Positions 37,945-47,233 of a stretch of DNA of 64,000 nucleotides are shown in pieces. The translations under genes and the position numbers were made by a program. Numbering within the stretch: the first letter of the stretch is position 1; the number at the start of each line of letters is the position of its first letter. This DNA is from Enterococcus songbeiensis (GTDB taxonomy: Bacteria; Bacillota; Bacilli; Lactobacillales; Enterococcaceae), in NCBI RefSeq assembly GCF_005405265.1, contig NZ_BJDS01000003.1:1-64000 (forward strand), written 5' to 3'. Below the pieces are notes generated by a model. The model ran no database searches and had not been told where the DNA came from. It was given only the letters and a program-made list of their open reading frames with translations.

Positions 37945-39222
37945 CTATTCTCCGTCTGATTTCGCTTTAGCCATTGCTTTACGGCGATACCAAATCACCG
38001 TTGCGATTCCCAGTACTAAAACACCAATCAACGAAATAAATGATTTGGCTTCTCCAGTCACTGGCAGAAACGGTTTTTTAGGAGGAACCTCACCCGGTTG
38101 TTGCGGTGTTGCTGGATCTTCTGGATCAGTTGGCGGTGTTGGTGTTTCATAGTTGTATACACGGGGTTCTGCTTTTTGATAAGCAGAAGCCGGTACTACA
38201 CCACTTTCCAATTCATCCATTTGTTGTCCGTTAACTGTTACATACAACGGATTACCGTTCTCATCTTCCCAAGAATCAGGAACGACTACCGGAATATCCG
38301 TTTTTTCGATCTGATAGCCTTCAACGGATTGAACTTCTTCAAAGAAGAACTCTCCCGATGGCAACAAACGTCCACCTGTAGTAACAACTCCATCTTTATC
38401 TGAAGTAAACTTGCTAACATCCGGATTATTTAGCGGATCATCGGATGGAATCCAACTATTTTGTAAATCGGAAACTGGGCTTAGATCAAGATAAAGTTTT
38501 TGATTGCCTACCATTTGGTACAAGACGAAAATCGCGCCTTCTAATGGAACACCAATTTCTGGTGAGTCTGCATTTTCTTTTCCATATTTAAAGAAATACG
38601 GATCACGCAAGTACCCGATGTTTTTCGGATAGATGTGAATTTCATCTAATTCTTCTGTTTGATTGGTAGGATTCATGATTGGTAGTGCAACAATGATTGG
38701 ATTTGCGATTCGCTCCAAATCAATATTGAATTCCACCGTGTCGTTATCCACTTCATTTTCAAAAATCAGATAAAGTGCATAACGTCCATCTTTCGTCCGA
38801 GAAACAGGAACACGAGCTGTACCTCGAGGATTATCCTCTGCACCAGTTGAAACTGTTGCTATTTCCTGAATTTTACCGCTCTCGATCAATTCTTTAGCTG
38901 CCGTTCGATTACCATACTCTTTCATCAATGCTTCTAATGATTGATCTGCTTTTTCTGCATAGAAGTAATCTGAAATATCGTAGACAGTGAACTCTGCACC
39001 ATTTAATGGTGTCGGTCCAGTAACGATGTCAAAATCTTCGTCCAATTCCAGTCCGTTATTTTCATACGCGACCTCATCTTTGTTGATATCTCGTATGATT
39101 CGTTTATGAAGCACCAAGTCTACGGTATCACCTTGTGCATCCGCCTGTGTTGCTAAACCAAACACGCTAATCATCGGTAGCAGAAGTAAAAGTGTTAGGA
39201 GAATTCCTTTTAATCGTTTCAT
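37945..39222 (-). CDS. LPXTG minor (probable base) pilin
   Basis: A 425-residue protein with signal peptide (about 1-29), pilin-like domain containing HIYPKN, a Cna-B-like domain with LEGAIFVLYQ and E-box-like FEEVQSVEGYQI, a Pro-rich segment (TPPTDPEDPATPQQPGEVPP) and the sorting signal LPVTGE with anchor. The Pro-rich stalk before LPXTG is typical of base pilins attached to the wall. Its start directly follows the stop of the tip adhesin gene, so the two are co-transcribed. Confidence 0.9.
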   Translation of the reverse strand: MKRLKGILLTLLLLLPMISVFGLATQADAQGDTVDLVLHKRIIRDINKDEVAYENNGLELDEDFDIVTGPTPLNGAEFTVYDISDYFYAEKADQSLEALMKEYGNRTAAKELIESGKIQEIATVSTGAEDNPRGTARVPVSRTKDGRYALYLIFENEVDNDTVEFNIDLERIANPIIVALPIMNPTNQTEELDEIHIYPKNIGYLRDPYFFKYGKENADSPEIGVPLEGAIFVLYQMVGNQKLYLDLSPVSDLQNSWIPSDDPLNNPDVSKFTSDKDGVVTTGGRLLPSGEFFFEEVQSVEGYQIEKTDIPVVVPDSWEDENGNPLYVTVNGQQMDELESGVVPASAYQKAEPRVYNYETPTPPTDPEDPATPQQPGEVPPKKPFLPVTGEAKSFISLIGVLVLGIATVIWYRRKAMAKAKSDGE

Positions 39223-42200
39223 TTACTTCGCCCCCTTTCGATTGCGGTACACATAGTAGACGGTCGTTCCAATCGCAAAGATGATAAGTGTCGCCGCGGC
39301 AATCATAGATGCTTTCCGCCCTTGCCCACCAGTTGATGGCAGCAGACCTTTAACGGTGTTATTGATTGTCAACCGAATAATGTTATCGGCTCCTTTTATA
39401 TCTACCTCATGTTCTTCTTCATCAATCGTTACTGTTCCATCTGGATTGATAACAATCTCAATTGGTTTATCCAACCCAACATGACCTTCTGGTGCTTTTG
39501 TTTCTGTCAAGGTGTACGTTCCCGGACGTAGCTTCGTAAATTCTACTAAACCAGTTTCATCAGCACTCGTTCCTGTATCGTTGTATACAGGATCAACGCC
39601 GATAAGACTAAATTTAGCTCCCGCTAATTTATTACCAATTGTATCTTCTTTGGTAACACTAACCTTGAAGTCATTTAAGGAGTTGGTGATTTCCCAACCG
39701 TTGATTTCGTTGACCGGATTTTCTGTTGTTCCATAAGTTATATTGAAATCAACTTTATTATCAATCATCACCCCACCAGTAATACCGATGTAAACTGTCC
39801 ATGGACCTTCTTCAGATATTGCATATCCAGCGGGCGCTTTCGTTTCTGTCAGTGTGTATACTCCCGGCTCTAGATCAGTAAAGGTTACTTTTCCATCTTT
39901 ATCTGATGTTATAACCACATCAACAAATGATTCATCTCCAGATAGAGTAAATTCAGCTCCATCCAATTTGCTACCAAATTCATCTTCTTTTAATAAATTG
40001 ATTGTGAATGGATAAAGGTTGTTAATCACTTTGCCATCTTCTAAATTAGTAGTTTTAACATAGGCTTTCTCCTGTGCATTAAGCGCTATCTCAAAAGTAA
40101 TATCGGCAGCTTTTTCATGTCCATTAGGTACATCAGTTTCTTCAATGGTGTAATTTCCTACTGGTAGATCTCTAAATGTTACTTTATCAGTAGAAAAAAT
40201 TTCGCCGATATGCTTAACTTCTATTCCACCTCTAAAGATTGTGAATCCGGCACCTACTAATTTCGTTACTCCATCATGAGTAAGTTTATCGAAACTAAAG
40301 GATATTGTTGGTAATAGATTGGTGACCGTTACTGTTTTTGGTGCATCTGACGCATCAAATTCAGATACTGAGTAGATTGGGTTAGCATAGTTATTAACTG
40401 CACGTTCAGTATAGGTACCATCCTCATTTTTTACCTTTTCAACGACACGATAGGTAATTAAATTTCCGCCTTCATAGCTAGCAAGTTGATTGAATGTCGT
40501 TTTTAGTTTATTACCTGTACTATTGGCGGGAATTGCAAAACTAGTTACATCTGTCCAAGAAGTTCCCACTTGTTTTTGTAGTTGCAGAACGATGTCTTCT
40601 TGTAATTCCCAAATATTACCAAAGTCATTCCACACTTTTTCTACATCGACACTAAATTCTGTGGATGGCGCCTTACCAGAAGGTACACCAAAATTCACGG
40701 GTTCATTACTTCTAGTAGGTTTAAACGTTGTAGGTCCATTTATTGGGTACCAATGATCCTGCTTAAATCCTTCTCCAGTATTAAGACTTACTTGATAATG
40801 GATTTGAATTTCTTGATCTTTCGTCAAGTTAATTCCAGATACATTTAGCTCTCCTGTTTCTTTGTTAATTATACTATCTGTTGGTACAACTGCTTGTGCT
40901 ATTCCAACACTTGTAATAGTCGGCGAGGAGCTTACATAACTATATTGCGAACCAATCGGATCATTGATACTTCCGCCAGATACCGTTCCGACAATCTCGA
41001 TTGCTTTGTTTGTCAAATACGTCGCAATGTCATCTGCACTTTCAGCATTCTCATAATAATGTGTTCCCTCTGAATCTGTGGTGGTCATGAATTTTAGTCG
41101 TGCCCTGATTTGTTCTGCACTTAAACTACTAGCATCATCTTTATCTAGCTGAATTCCTAGTCCATGAATCTCAATACCTGCAGCTTTAGTAAGTATTGAT
41201 TCACCGATTGTCGCTGGGTAAGTATTATTAATAGCTATCCGTGAACCTTCAGGATCAACATAGTATCGACTAAAATTTGCAGACTGTCCGCTTCCATCAG
41301 TCGAATTATAGTTAAATGCTGTTCCAATAGCCATTGAATCAGGGAGATTATCATATTCACTTGTATCCAACATACTAGCACCCGTAACCGTTGAACTATA
41401 GGTCGGAACTCCATCCGTTAAGAGAACGAGTACTTTTCGATCACTCGAACTAGCAGCAAGCATTTGTCTAGCCATTCGAATTCCTGCCTGTGTATAAGTT
41501 CCACCGGTAGGATTATTAGTAGTAGCAGCTTTAATATTATCTTTTACAGTATCAAAAGGACCTAGACTTACTCTGGTGTTAGCGCCATTACTAGCAAAGC
41601 TTACATACCCCAAATTTATTTTATCAGTGATTCCTTGGTCAGCAGCATCAATCGTCTCAACAAAGCTTTCTACACCAGCTTTAAGTGATCTAATACGATC
41701 TGGATTTCCATTTGTTCCCATACTTCCTGACCAATCCGCAACTAACACGATATCGGTAGATAAAATATTTCGATTCTGATTTCCTTTGACATTTAGATAA
41801 ACATCAAAAAGCCCCGGAGTATTTTCACTCTCTTTTGCAAATTTTCTAATAGCAAAGTCAGGTGTTTCGTCTGCGACTGAAGAATAGTAATCGATATACC
41901 CATCTATAATATTTGCAGGATTGCCATCCCAGCCACCAGTCCAATTGCCATCGAGATTGCTAGAGTTCCCTTGGTAGTTAATCACATTGGGCTGTCCATC
42001 CATTAACCAATTATTTTCTGGATAGGTTCCACTCTCATCTGTTGTTTGCGGAACGTCAAGAGCTACATAATCAACAGTCGCTCTAGCTGCTAGTCGAGAT
42101 TGTACGATTGAAGTGAGGAGTGACTCAGAAATTTCTCCTGAATTATCAGATTCATCTTTTTCTGATTTTTGAGAGACCTCATTTGTTGATTTTTCTGTTT

Positions 42201-42870
42201 CTCCCTCAGAAACTGCATTCTCTTCAGCTACAACCTCCTCCACCGCAACTTCCGCTGTCAACACATGCGGTCCGGCTGCTTGGGAAGATAGCACATCTGT
42301 TGTTTCAACCGTTTCACTCACTTCTTCTGTCTGAGTCACAGCTTCTGTGGTTTCCGCAGCTTCGTCTTCCTCTGCTTCTGCCGCCATTACTGCCGCAACT
42401 TCGACTTCGGTTGTTACTGTCCGCTGTTCATCCATTTGCACTTTGATTGTCAGATTAGGATCGGTTTTAGGTACTTCCATCACCACTTTTCCATCTGATT
42501 TTGCAGAAAATTCTTTTTCCACAAACCAATCATTTTGTTTCGTCAAACCTGTTTCGTTCATATTAACCACTGTACCGACGCCATTTGCTGCTTTGTCCAA
42601 TCGTAGCTTCATCAAGCGCTGCACATCATCTGGTGTGCTGACGTCTTGATCCTTTTGGTAGCTGACTGTCCATTCAATCGTTGTTTCTTTCTCTACATAC
42701 GCTGTCTCCACTCGACCGTAATTTTCTTCATCAAAAATTACTTGCTGGGTACTGGTGATTGCTTCCGCTTGATCCGGCAGCAATGTCGCCAATGTAGTGA
42801 AATAAGGGAAAACGATTGTCAAGATAACTACGATTGGTAAAGCAGGGCGCCATTTTTTCATAGGCTTCAT
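39223..42870 (-). CDS. LPXTG tip adhesin with VWA domain
   Basis: A surface protein of about 1215 residues at the head of the pilus operon. Order: signal peptide; N-terminal beta domain; acidic Glu/Val/Ala/Thr-rich linker (about 160-260); von Willebrand A domain with MIDAS DWSGS near residue 377 and LLTDGVP further on; several Cna-B/prealbumin-like domains, the last two with E-boxes LTETKAPAGY and LTETKAPEGH; then LPSTGG and anchor. VWA tip pilins mediate host binding. I start at ATG 42870, 11 nt after GGAAG; a GTG four codons earlier is too close to it. The central part is AT-rich relative to both ends. Confidence 0.92.
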   Translation of the reverse strand: MKPMKKWRPALPIVVILTIVFPYFTTLATLLPDQAEAITSTQQVIFDEENYGRVETAYVEKETTIEWTVSYQKDQDVSTPDDVQRLMKLRLDKAANGVGTVVNMNETGLTKQNDWFVEKEFSAKSDGKVVMEVPKTDPNLTIKVQMDEQRTVTTEVEVAAVMAAEAEEDEAAETTEAVTQTEEVSETVETTDVLSSQAAGPHVLTAEVAVEEVVAEENAVSEGETEKSTNEVSQKSEKDESDNSGEISESLLTSIVQSRLAARATVDYVALDVPQTTDESGTYPENNWLMDGQPNVINYQGNSSNLDGNWTGGWDGNPANIIDGYIDYYSSVADETPDFAIRKFAKESENTPGLFDVYLNVKGNQNRNILSTDIVLVADWSGSMGTNGNPDRIRSLKAGVESFVETIDAADQGITDKINLGYVSFASNGANTRVSLGPFDTVKDNIKAATTNNPTGGTYTQAGIRMARQMLAASSSDRKVLVLLTDGVPTYSSTVTGASMLDTSEYDNLPDSMAIGTAFNYNSTDGSGQSANFSRYYVDPEGSRIAINNTYPATIGESILTKAAGIEIHGLGIQLDKDDASSLSAEQIRARLKFMTTTDSEGTHYYENAESADDIATYLTNKAIEIVGTVSGGSINDPIGSQYSYVSSSPTITSVGIAQAVVPTDSIINKETGELNVSGINLTKDQEIQIHYQVSLNTGEGFKQDHWYPINGPTTFKPTRSNEPVNFGVPSGKAPSTEFSVDVEKVWNDFGNIWELQEDIVLQLQKQVGTSWTDVTSFAIPANSTGNKLKTTFNQLASYEGGNLITYRVVEKVKNEDGTYTERAVNNYANPIYSVSEFDASDAPKTVTVTNLLPTISFSFDKLTHDGVTKLVGAGFTIFRGGIEVKHIGEIFSTDKVTFRDLPVGNYTIEETDVPNGHEKAADITFEIALNAQEKAYVKTTNLEDGKVINNLYPFTINLLKEDEFGSKLDGAEFTLSGDESFVDVVITSDKDGKVTFTDLEPGVYTLTETKAPAGYAISEEGPWTVYIGITGGVMIDNKVDFNITYGTTENPVNEINGWEITNSLNDFKVSVTKEDTIGNKLAGAKFSLIGVDPVYNDTGTSADETGLVEFTKLRPGTYTLTETKAPEGHVGLDKPIEIVINPDGTVTIDEEEHEVDIKGADNIIRLTINNTVKGLLPSTGGQGRKASMIAAATLIIFAIGTTVYYVYRNRKGAK

Positions 42871-42882
42871 TCTTTTGTACAC

Positions 42883-43367
42883 TTCCTTTCTACTAAACTA
42901 CTAACTCTTAACACAAAGTTACTGATCGACATTTTAATGGGGAAATTTCGTCGTATTCTGTTTTTCAATCCTTCACTTTTCCATTTACAGACATCACTTT
43001 TTTACAATGAAAAAAATCGTATCTGCCTCTCCCTCCTTTTCAAACCCTTTTCTAATTTATTACACTTCAAGAGTAACAATTTAATCGTTTTCTCACAAAC
43101 TATAGAAAAGTCAGATAACTCAGTAATTAAATAACATTGATAAACATATAAATATTATTATAAAAGATAAAATAAGGACTTAAATAATTTATCTTCACAA
43201 ATCAATCGTTACATTTATCACAAAACAAAACTTATTTTACGAAAAAAGATTATAAAAACGCACTATTTTACTGACCTACGTAAAAATAACTAGAATTATA
43301 ATATAATAAACAACGTGCATTATATTAGATTAAGATTATAAAACATCCTGTTTTTTTCGATAATTAT
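42883..43367. promoter_or_regulatory. AT-rich intergenic region between pilus operon and its regulator
   Basis: About 480 bp, strongly AT-rich, between divergent genes. It must hold the pilus operon promoter and probably binding sites for the Mga-type regulator, but I could not find a clear -35/-10 pair for the minus strand. No gene is visible here. Confidence 0.5.
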
Positions 43368-43396
43368 TTGATAACAGCAAGCCCTTTCTTTATAAT
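43368..43396 (+). promoter_or_regulatory. Promoter of the Mga-type regulator
   Basis: TTGATA (43368-43373) and TATAAT (43391-43396) are 17 nt apart, with the start codon 22 nt after the -10. Confidence 0.75.
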
Positions 43397-43418
43397 TAAA
43401 GTAGAAAGAGGTGGGGTT

Positions 43419-44936
43419 ATGCTGGCGACAATCATGTTATCGAAAAAAGAACAGAAGAAAATCGAAATTTTTCAATTTTTAGAGACATTGCCTGCTGGTG
43501 AACATTCTGTGAAGTCAATTAGCGATGGTTTGGGCTTCGTTTATAGTAGCACCCAAAATTTATTAGCGGAAATGAAGCTGGAATTTGATGAATTATGCGA
43601 AGATAACATCACTTTTTTTACATTACAAGGACAGATTCATTGGCCAATCATCGGAATAACCTACGATCAGTATTTCTCTCATTTAATCCAACAAGGAGTG
43701 CCTTATCAAGCGTTGCTTTATATGCTGGAACGCCCCCGCCATAATTTAAAGGATTTTTGTGCTTCTCATTACATAAGTATTGCTTCAGGGATGCGGCATC
43801 TGCAGCCCCTTGCGGAATACCTGCAACAGTTTAATCTCCTATTTAACCGCACCAAGCTTTCATTAAAGGGAGACGAGCGTTTGATCCGTCTGACTTTTTT
43901 TAATTTTATTTGGGCAGTATCAAAAGGAGATGAAGAGTTATTTCAACATTTTCAACGAGGCGAATTAATGGCAACTTTAGCATCTCTTAGCAAGGAAGTG
44001 CCTATGGGTCGAGATTACGTTGGTGCAAAGGAAGTCTATTTGTTTGCGGAAATCACTTATTTGCGAATCAAGGGGGAGTTTTGGGTGGAAGATGATTCGC
44101 AGTATGACCCGGTCTTGATTCATTCAAGTTCACTGACCGCTCAATCGTTGCAAGATTTTTTTCCGATTAAAGAAGAACATCTGATAGCAGAATATCGTTT
44201 CATGCAGTTTATGCACTTTTACGCCCCGACCTATGCGGATGAACAGGACCCGCGACTGCCAATGATGCAGGAACATTTTCAGCAAAAAAATCAGCTAACC
44301 ACGATTTTGCGAAACTTTGAAAAATTTTGGAGCAAGGAAATTCTTCGAGGTGATTTTAATCTTTTTGAAAAAAATCCGGCGATTCACGGAAATCTTTACA
44401 ATATTCTTTTTTGCTACTACGTGTTTCCCCAACGCATTCCGACATTGTTTAATTTGCTGAGCTACTTTCGGCAAAACCAGTCTGTGCTTTTTGAAGCGTT
44501 GCAAAAACAAGTTGCTTCCTTTTTCCAACGTTTCAGTCGACGACAGGGTTTTGAATGGCTGCAAAATTGCCAGCAGTGCATCACTGATTTATTTACCTGG
44601 TTAACCTTGGAATATTTTGAGGAATCCGGACAACGACAGTCCTTGCTCGTTGCTTTGGTGATGGAATCCAATCAGCTTTTTCTACAAGATATTAAAAATC
44701 ACTTGAAGGATCTTTCCTTCATTAAACTGGTCCCCTACTCTATTTACGAAAAAGAGCACTATGACTTTCTGATTTGTTCTTCCGCGCTATTGCTCCCAGA
44801 AGAAAATCAGACACCCTTTTTCGTTTTCAATTTTTTCAGCAAGAATACCGATTACGTTACTCTTTACCGGGAATTGCGTTATTGGCACCGGAAGAAGAAT
44901 CTTTCCTATAAAAACCAGATTCCTGTAAATAGTTAA
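43419..44936 (+). CDS. Mga/AtxA-type transcription regulator of the pilus operon
   Basis: A 505-residue protein with N-terminal helix-turn-helix domains of the HTH_Mga type (LSKKEQKKIEIFQFLETLPAGEHSVKSI onward), a long helical middle (PRD-like) and a C-terminal region as in Mga, RofA, AtxA and EbpR. ATG 43419 follows AGAGGTGG and lies just after a consensus promoter, which overlaps the earlier in-frame codons. Divergent position next to the pilus genes suggests it activates them. The inducing signal is unknown. Confidence 0.83.
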   Translation: MLATIMLSKKEQKKIEIFQFLETLPAGEHSVKSISDGLGFVYSSTQNLLAEMKLEFDELCEDNITFFTLQGQIHWPIIGITYDQYFSHLIQQGVPYQALLYMLERPRHNLKDFCASHYISIASGMRHLQPLAEYLQQFNLLFNRTKLSLKGDERLIRLTFFNFIWAVSKGDEELFQHFQRGELMATLASLSKEVPMGRDYVGAKEVYLFAEITYLRIKGEFWVEDDSQYDPVLIHSSSLTAQSLQDFFPIKEEHLIAEYRFMQFMHFYAPTYADEQDPRLPMMQEHFQQKNQLTTILRNFEKFWSKEILRGDFNLFEKNPAIHGNLYNILFCYYVFPQRIPTLFNLLSYFRQNQSVLFEALQKQVASFFQRFSRRQGFEWLQNCQQCITDLFTWLTLEYFEESGQRQSLLVALVMESNQLFLQDIKNHLKDLSFIKLVPYSIYEKEHYDFLICSSALLLPEENQTPFFVFNFFSKNTDYVTLYRELRYWHRKKNLSYKNQIPVNS

Positions 44937-44954
44937 CGTTCATTTGTGTGTAAC

Positions 44955-45004
44955 CAAAAAAAGCTGATCCCACTGGTTTTCCCCAGTGAGTTCAGCTTTT
45001 TTTC
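44955..45004. terminator. Terminator after the regulator, bidirectional
   Basis: AAAAGCTGA/TTCAGCTTTT outer arms with CCACTGG/CCCAGTG inner pairing and T runs on both strands; it can also end the convergent GlsB-type gene. Confidence 0.85.
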
Positions 45005-45037
45005 GACTATCATAATTTTCTTGATTCTTACAGGTTT

Positions 45038-45286
45038 CTAGGTTGCTTTTCTGCCAAAAAAGAAAGACACGATGGCAACTAAGATAACTGCGCCAATAAT
45101 TGATGGAATGACTGCCATTCCTCCGACGACTGGTCCCCATGTTCCTAACAGTGCTTGCCCGATAGCAGAACCCACCAAACCGGCGATCACATTTGCGATG
45201 ATTCCCATTGAACCACCTTTATTTGTGATTGCTCCAGCAATTGCGCCAATAACACCACCTACAATTAATGACCAAATAAATCCCAT
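45038..45286 (-). CDS. GlsB/YeaQ/YmgE family membrane protein
   Basis: An 82-residue, very hydrophobic protein with three membrane segments and the family Gly-rich pattern (IVGGVIGAIAGAI, GLVGSAIGQALLG). Family members are often stress-induced; in E. faecalis GlsB is linked to the Gls24 stress operon. The molecular role is unknown. GGAGGAG precedes the ATG. Confidence 0.85.
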   Translation of the reverse strand: MGFIWSLIVGGVIGAIAGAITNKGGSMGIIANVIAGLVGSAIGQALLGTWGPVVGGMAVIPSIIGAVILVAIVSFFFGRKAT

Positions 45287-45409
45287 AATTTTTCTCCTCC
45301 TTTACTGAACGTTGTGTTCACTCTTTTTTCAACTTCCTACAATAAGATATTTATGAAAAGCAGATATATCTCATGATAAGATACCTTGCTTATTCCCAAA
45401 AAATTTTTG

Positions 45410-46351
45410 TTACTTTGTAAAATCTTTTTTACTCAGATGGACCGCAGCAATCACTGCCAAAATCACAGAAAGCACGATCACGACCCAGAAACCTACCTGT
45501 GAACCCTTCCCAGGAAGTCCACCGGTATTCATCCCCCAAATACCCGACACGAGGGCGGGAATCGAAATCACAAGTGCCGCTGAATCCAAATATTTCATCA
45601 GATGGTTCAGATTATTGTCCATCATATCGGTGAACAACCCACCGATTGCCTCCAAAAGATCGCGATAAATAGCAATCAATTTATTCACCTGCCGATGGCG
45701 CAGCTGAACATCATAGACCAGTTCTGGGTTATCGATTTTTTCGAGAAATTTGGTTTTTTCCCAGAGATACGTCAGTGTTTCATCCTGATCCTGTAAGGTA
45801 TGATCGATATACACGATATCCCGTGTCGTATCAGCCAAATTAAACAATTCTTGGTTCTCAGTAGTTTTCCGAGCGGCTTTATCCAATTGATCAATCCGCA
45901 CCTTAATTTCTTCTAAATCTATCAAGTAGTGGTCGTAGATCGACAATAGTGAATAAGCAATTATTTGTTCAAAACAATTGAATTCTCGTGAATACTTGGC
46001 GATCATCGAGGGAATAAAATCAGAATCCCGGCAAGAATAGGTCAGCAGCATTTTCTCAGCCACAACAAAAGAGATTGGATGCAGTCGGGATTCAATTGAT
46101 TGCTCTGTTTGATCCGATAGATTCAAAACCACCAATGAGTAAACCTCTCCTAATTTCTCTGATTGCAGATGTTCTACTCGTGAAACTTCTTCCGGTTCAT
46201 CAATCCCTGCGAATAAGTCGATTGGCAAATCATATTTTTCTGCGATGTCTTTGATTTCATCCTCAGATAAATTTTGAACATTCACCCAATTCGCTTCTGC
46301 AGCATCACTCTTGAGGGTTCCAGCAGCATTCAGCTTGTAGTACTCAATCAT
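45410..46351 (-). CDS. corA: CorA family divalent-cation transporter
   Basis: A 313-residue protein with the large cytoplasmic N-terminal funnel domain, a long helix, and two C-terminal membrane segments (about 250-272 and 284-305) with the signature GMN in GIWGMNTGG between them. It probably carries Mg2+ (or Co2+/Ni2+). The ATG at 46351 follows GGAGGG; four upstream codons are part of that Shine-Dalgarno region. Confidence 0.92.
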   Translation of the reverse strand: MIEYYKLNAAGTLKSDAAEANWVNVQNLSEDEIKDIAEKYDLPIDLFAGIDEPEEVSRVEHLQSEKLGEVYSLVVLNLSDQTEQSIESRLHPISFVVAEKMLLTYSCRDSDFIPSMIAKYSREFNCFEQIIAYSLLSIYDHYLIDLEEIKVRIDQLDKAARKTTENQELFNLADTTRDIVYIDHTLQDQDETLTYLWEKTKFLEKIDNPELVYDVQLRHRQVNKLIAIYRDLLEAIGGLFTDMMDNNLNHLMKYLDSAALVISIPALVSGIWGMNTGGLPGKGSQVGFWVVIVLSVILAVIAAVHLSKKDFTK

Positions 46352-46539
46352 TTTTCCCTCCATAAAGATTAATTTTTTCTCATCTTTAATACAATTGTCC
46401 TCTTTTGCGGATTTTTTGTCAAAAAATAACTATTATTTTATTTTTATAGAAAAAAATACAACTATAATTAGATTTAATCCCTTGAGTATGAGCATTTCTT
46501 TTGAATAGTCGTAAAAAAAAGTAGAAACTAGGAGTAAGA

Positions 46540-46575
46540 ATGAATTTCCCATCACTGGAGGTGTTTCTTTGTTAG
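46540..46575 (+). CDS. Possible 11-codon upstream ORF of the isochorismatase-fold gene
   Basis: ATG 46540 has AGGAG at 46530-46534 and encodes MNFPSLEVFLC before a stop that overlaps the TTG start of the next gene by 7 nt. It may couple or attenuate translation of that gene. Confidence 0.35.
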   Translation: MNFPSLEVFLC

Positions 46576-47075
46576 TAATCATTGACATGCAAAACCATAT
46601 TCTTGATCCTGAAAGTGAATTTTACCTTCCAGATTCGGAAGAACTGGTAAAAAGAATCCAACATCGACTGGAAATAGCTCGAGAAAATCAGGAATATATT
46701 CTCTACACCCGAGATATTCCAATCGAGTATAAAGACACTGCCAATGAAGAGCAAAAATCACTGCAACTTATTCCAGAGCTTACGCCAAAGAACGGTGAGC
46801 GGATCGTCAAAAAATATTACTTTAGTATTCCTCCAGAAACTTTGGTGGAAATCAAAAAAGCTCTGTTTGACAGCAAACAAGAGCAAAAAAATATCGAAAT
46901 TACCGGTGTAGAAACCAATTTGTGTGTTCTTTCAAATGCCATCGAGATACAAAGTGCTTTTCCGGAAGCAGATTTTTTGATTGATCCAGCTTTGGTTTCT
47001 AGCAGAAAACACGGAGCGAAGGCACTGGAGTTGTTGAAGGCATTTAATATGCAGGTTGGTGGTAGGGAAAATTAA
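46569..47075 (+). CDS. Isochorismatase-fold cysteine hydrolase
   Basis: A 168-residue protein of the isochorismatase/nicotinamidase superfamily with the triad Asp6 (VIIDMQN), Lys81 or Lys82 (IVKKYYFS) and Cys119 (GVETNLCVLSNA). Nicotinamidase-like amidase activity is possible, but the substrate is not evident. The start is TTG at 46569 with GGAGG 7 nt upstream. It is monocistronic with a terminator at 47095-47133. Confidence 0.85.
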   Translation: MLVIIDMQNHILDPESEFYLPDSEELVKRIQHRLEIARENQEYILYTRDIPIEYKDTANEEQKSLQLIPELTPKNGERIVKKYYFSIPPETLVEIKKALFDSKQEQKNIEITGVETNLCVLSNAIEIQSAFPEADFLIDPALVSSRKHGAKALELLKAFNMQVGGREN

Positions 47076-47094
47076 AAATGAGCGCTATAATTTC

Positions 47095-47133
47095 TAGGAC
47101 TGATAGAAATATTCTATCGGTCTTAGTTTTTTT
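47095..47133 (+). terminator. Terminator after the isochorismatase-fold gene
   Basis: AGGAC-GATAGAA/TTCTATC-GTCTT arms followed by seven T. Confidence 0.85.
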
Positions 47134-47153
47134 GTAAAAAACAAAAGAACATA

Positions 47154-47200
47154 CAAAAACCCCCGACAAGCCAAACGTCACCGTTTGCCTTATCGGGGGT
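47154..47200 (-). terminator. Terminator of the opp operon
   Basis: CCCCCGA (47160-47166) and TCGGGGG (47193-47199) outer arms with an inner CAAACG/CGTTTG pair, followed on the minus strand by five T. Confidence 0.88.
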
Positions 47201-47233
47201 TTCCTTATTTCTTATTTTTCAAAAAAATCAAAA

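Noticed and set aside
43368-43418. Longer N-terminus of the Mga-type regulator starting at 43368
   Set aside because: These codons coincide with a consensus promoter (-35 at 43368, -10 at 43391), so they are upstream of the transcript start.
29546-45004. Integrated mobile element (prophage, ICE or transposon)
   Set aside because: The region is accessory in content but I found no integrase, transposase, relaxase, att-like repeat pair or tRNA target.
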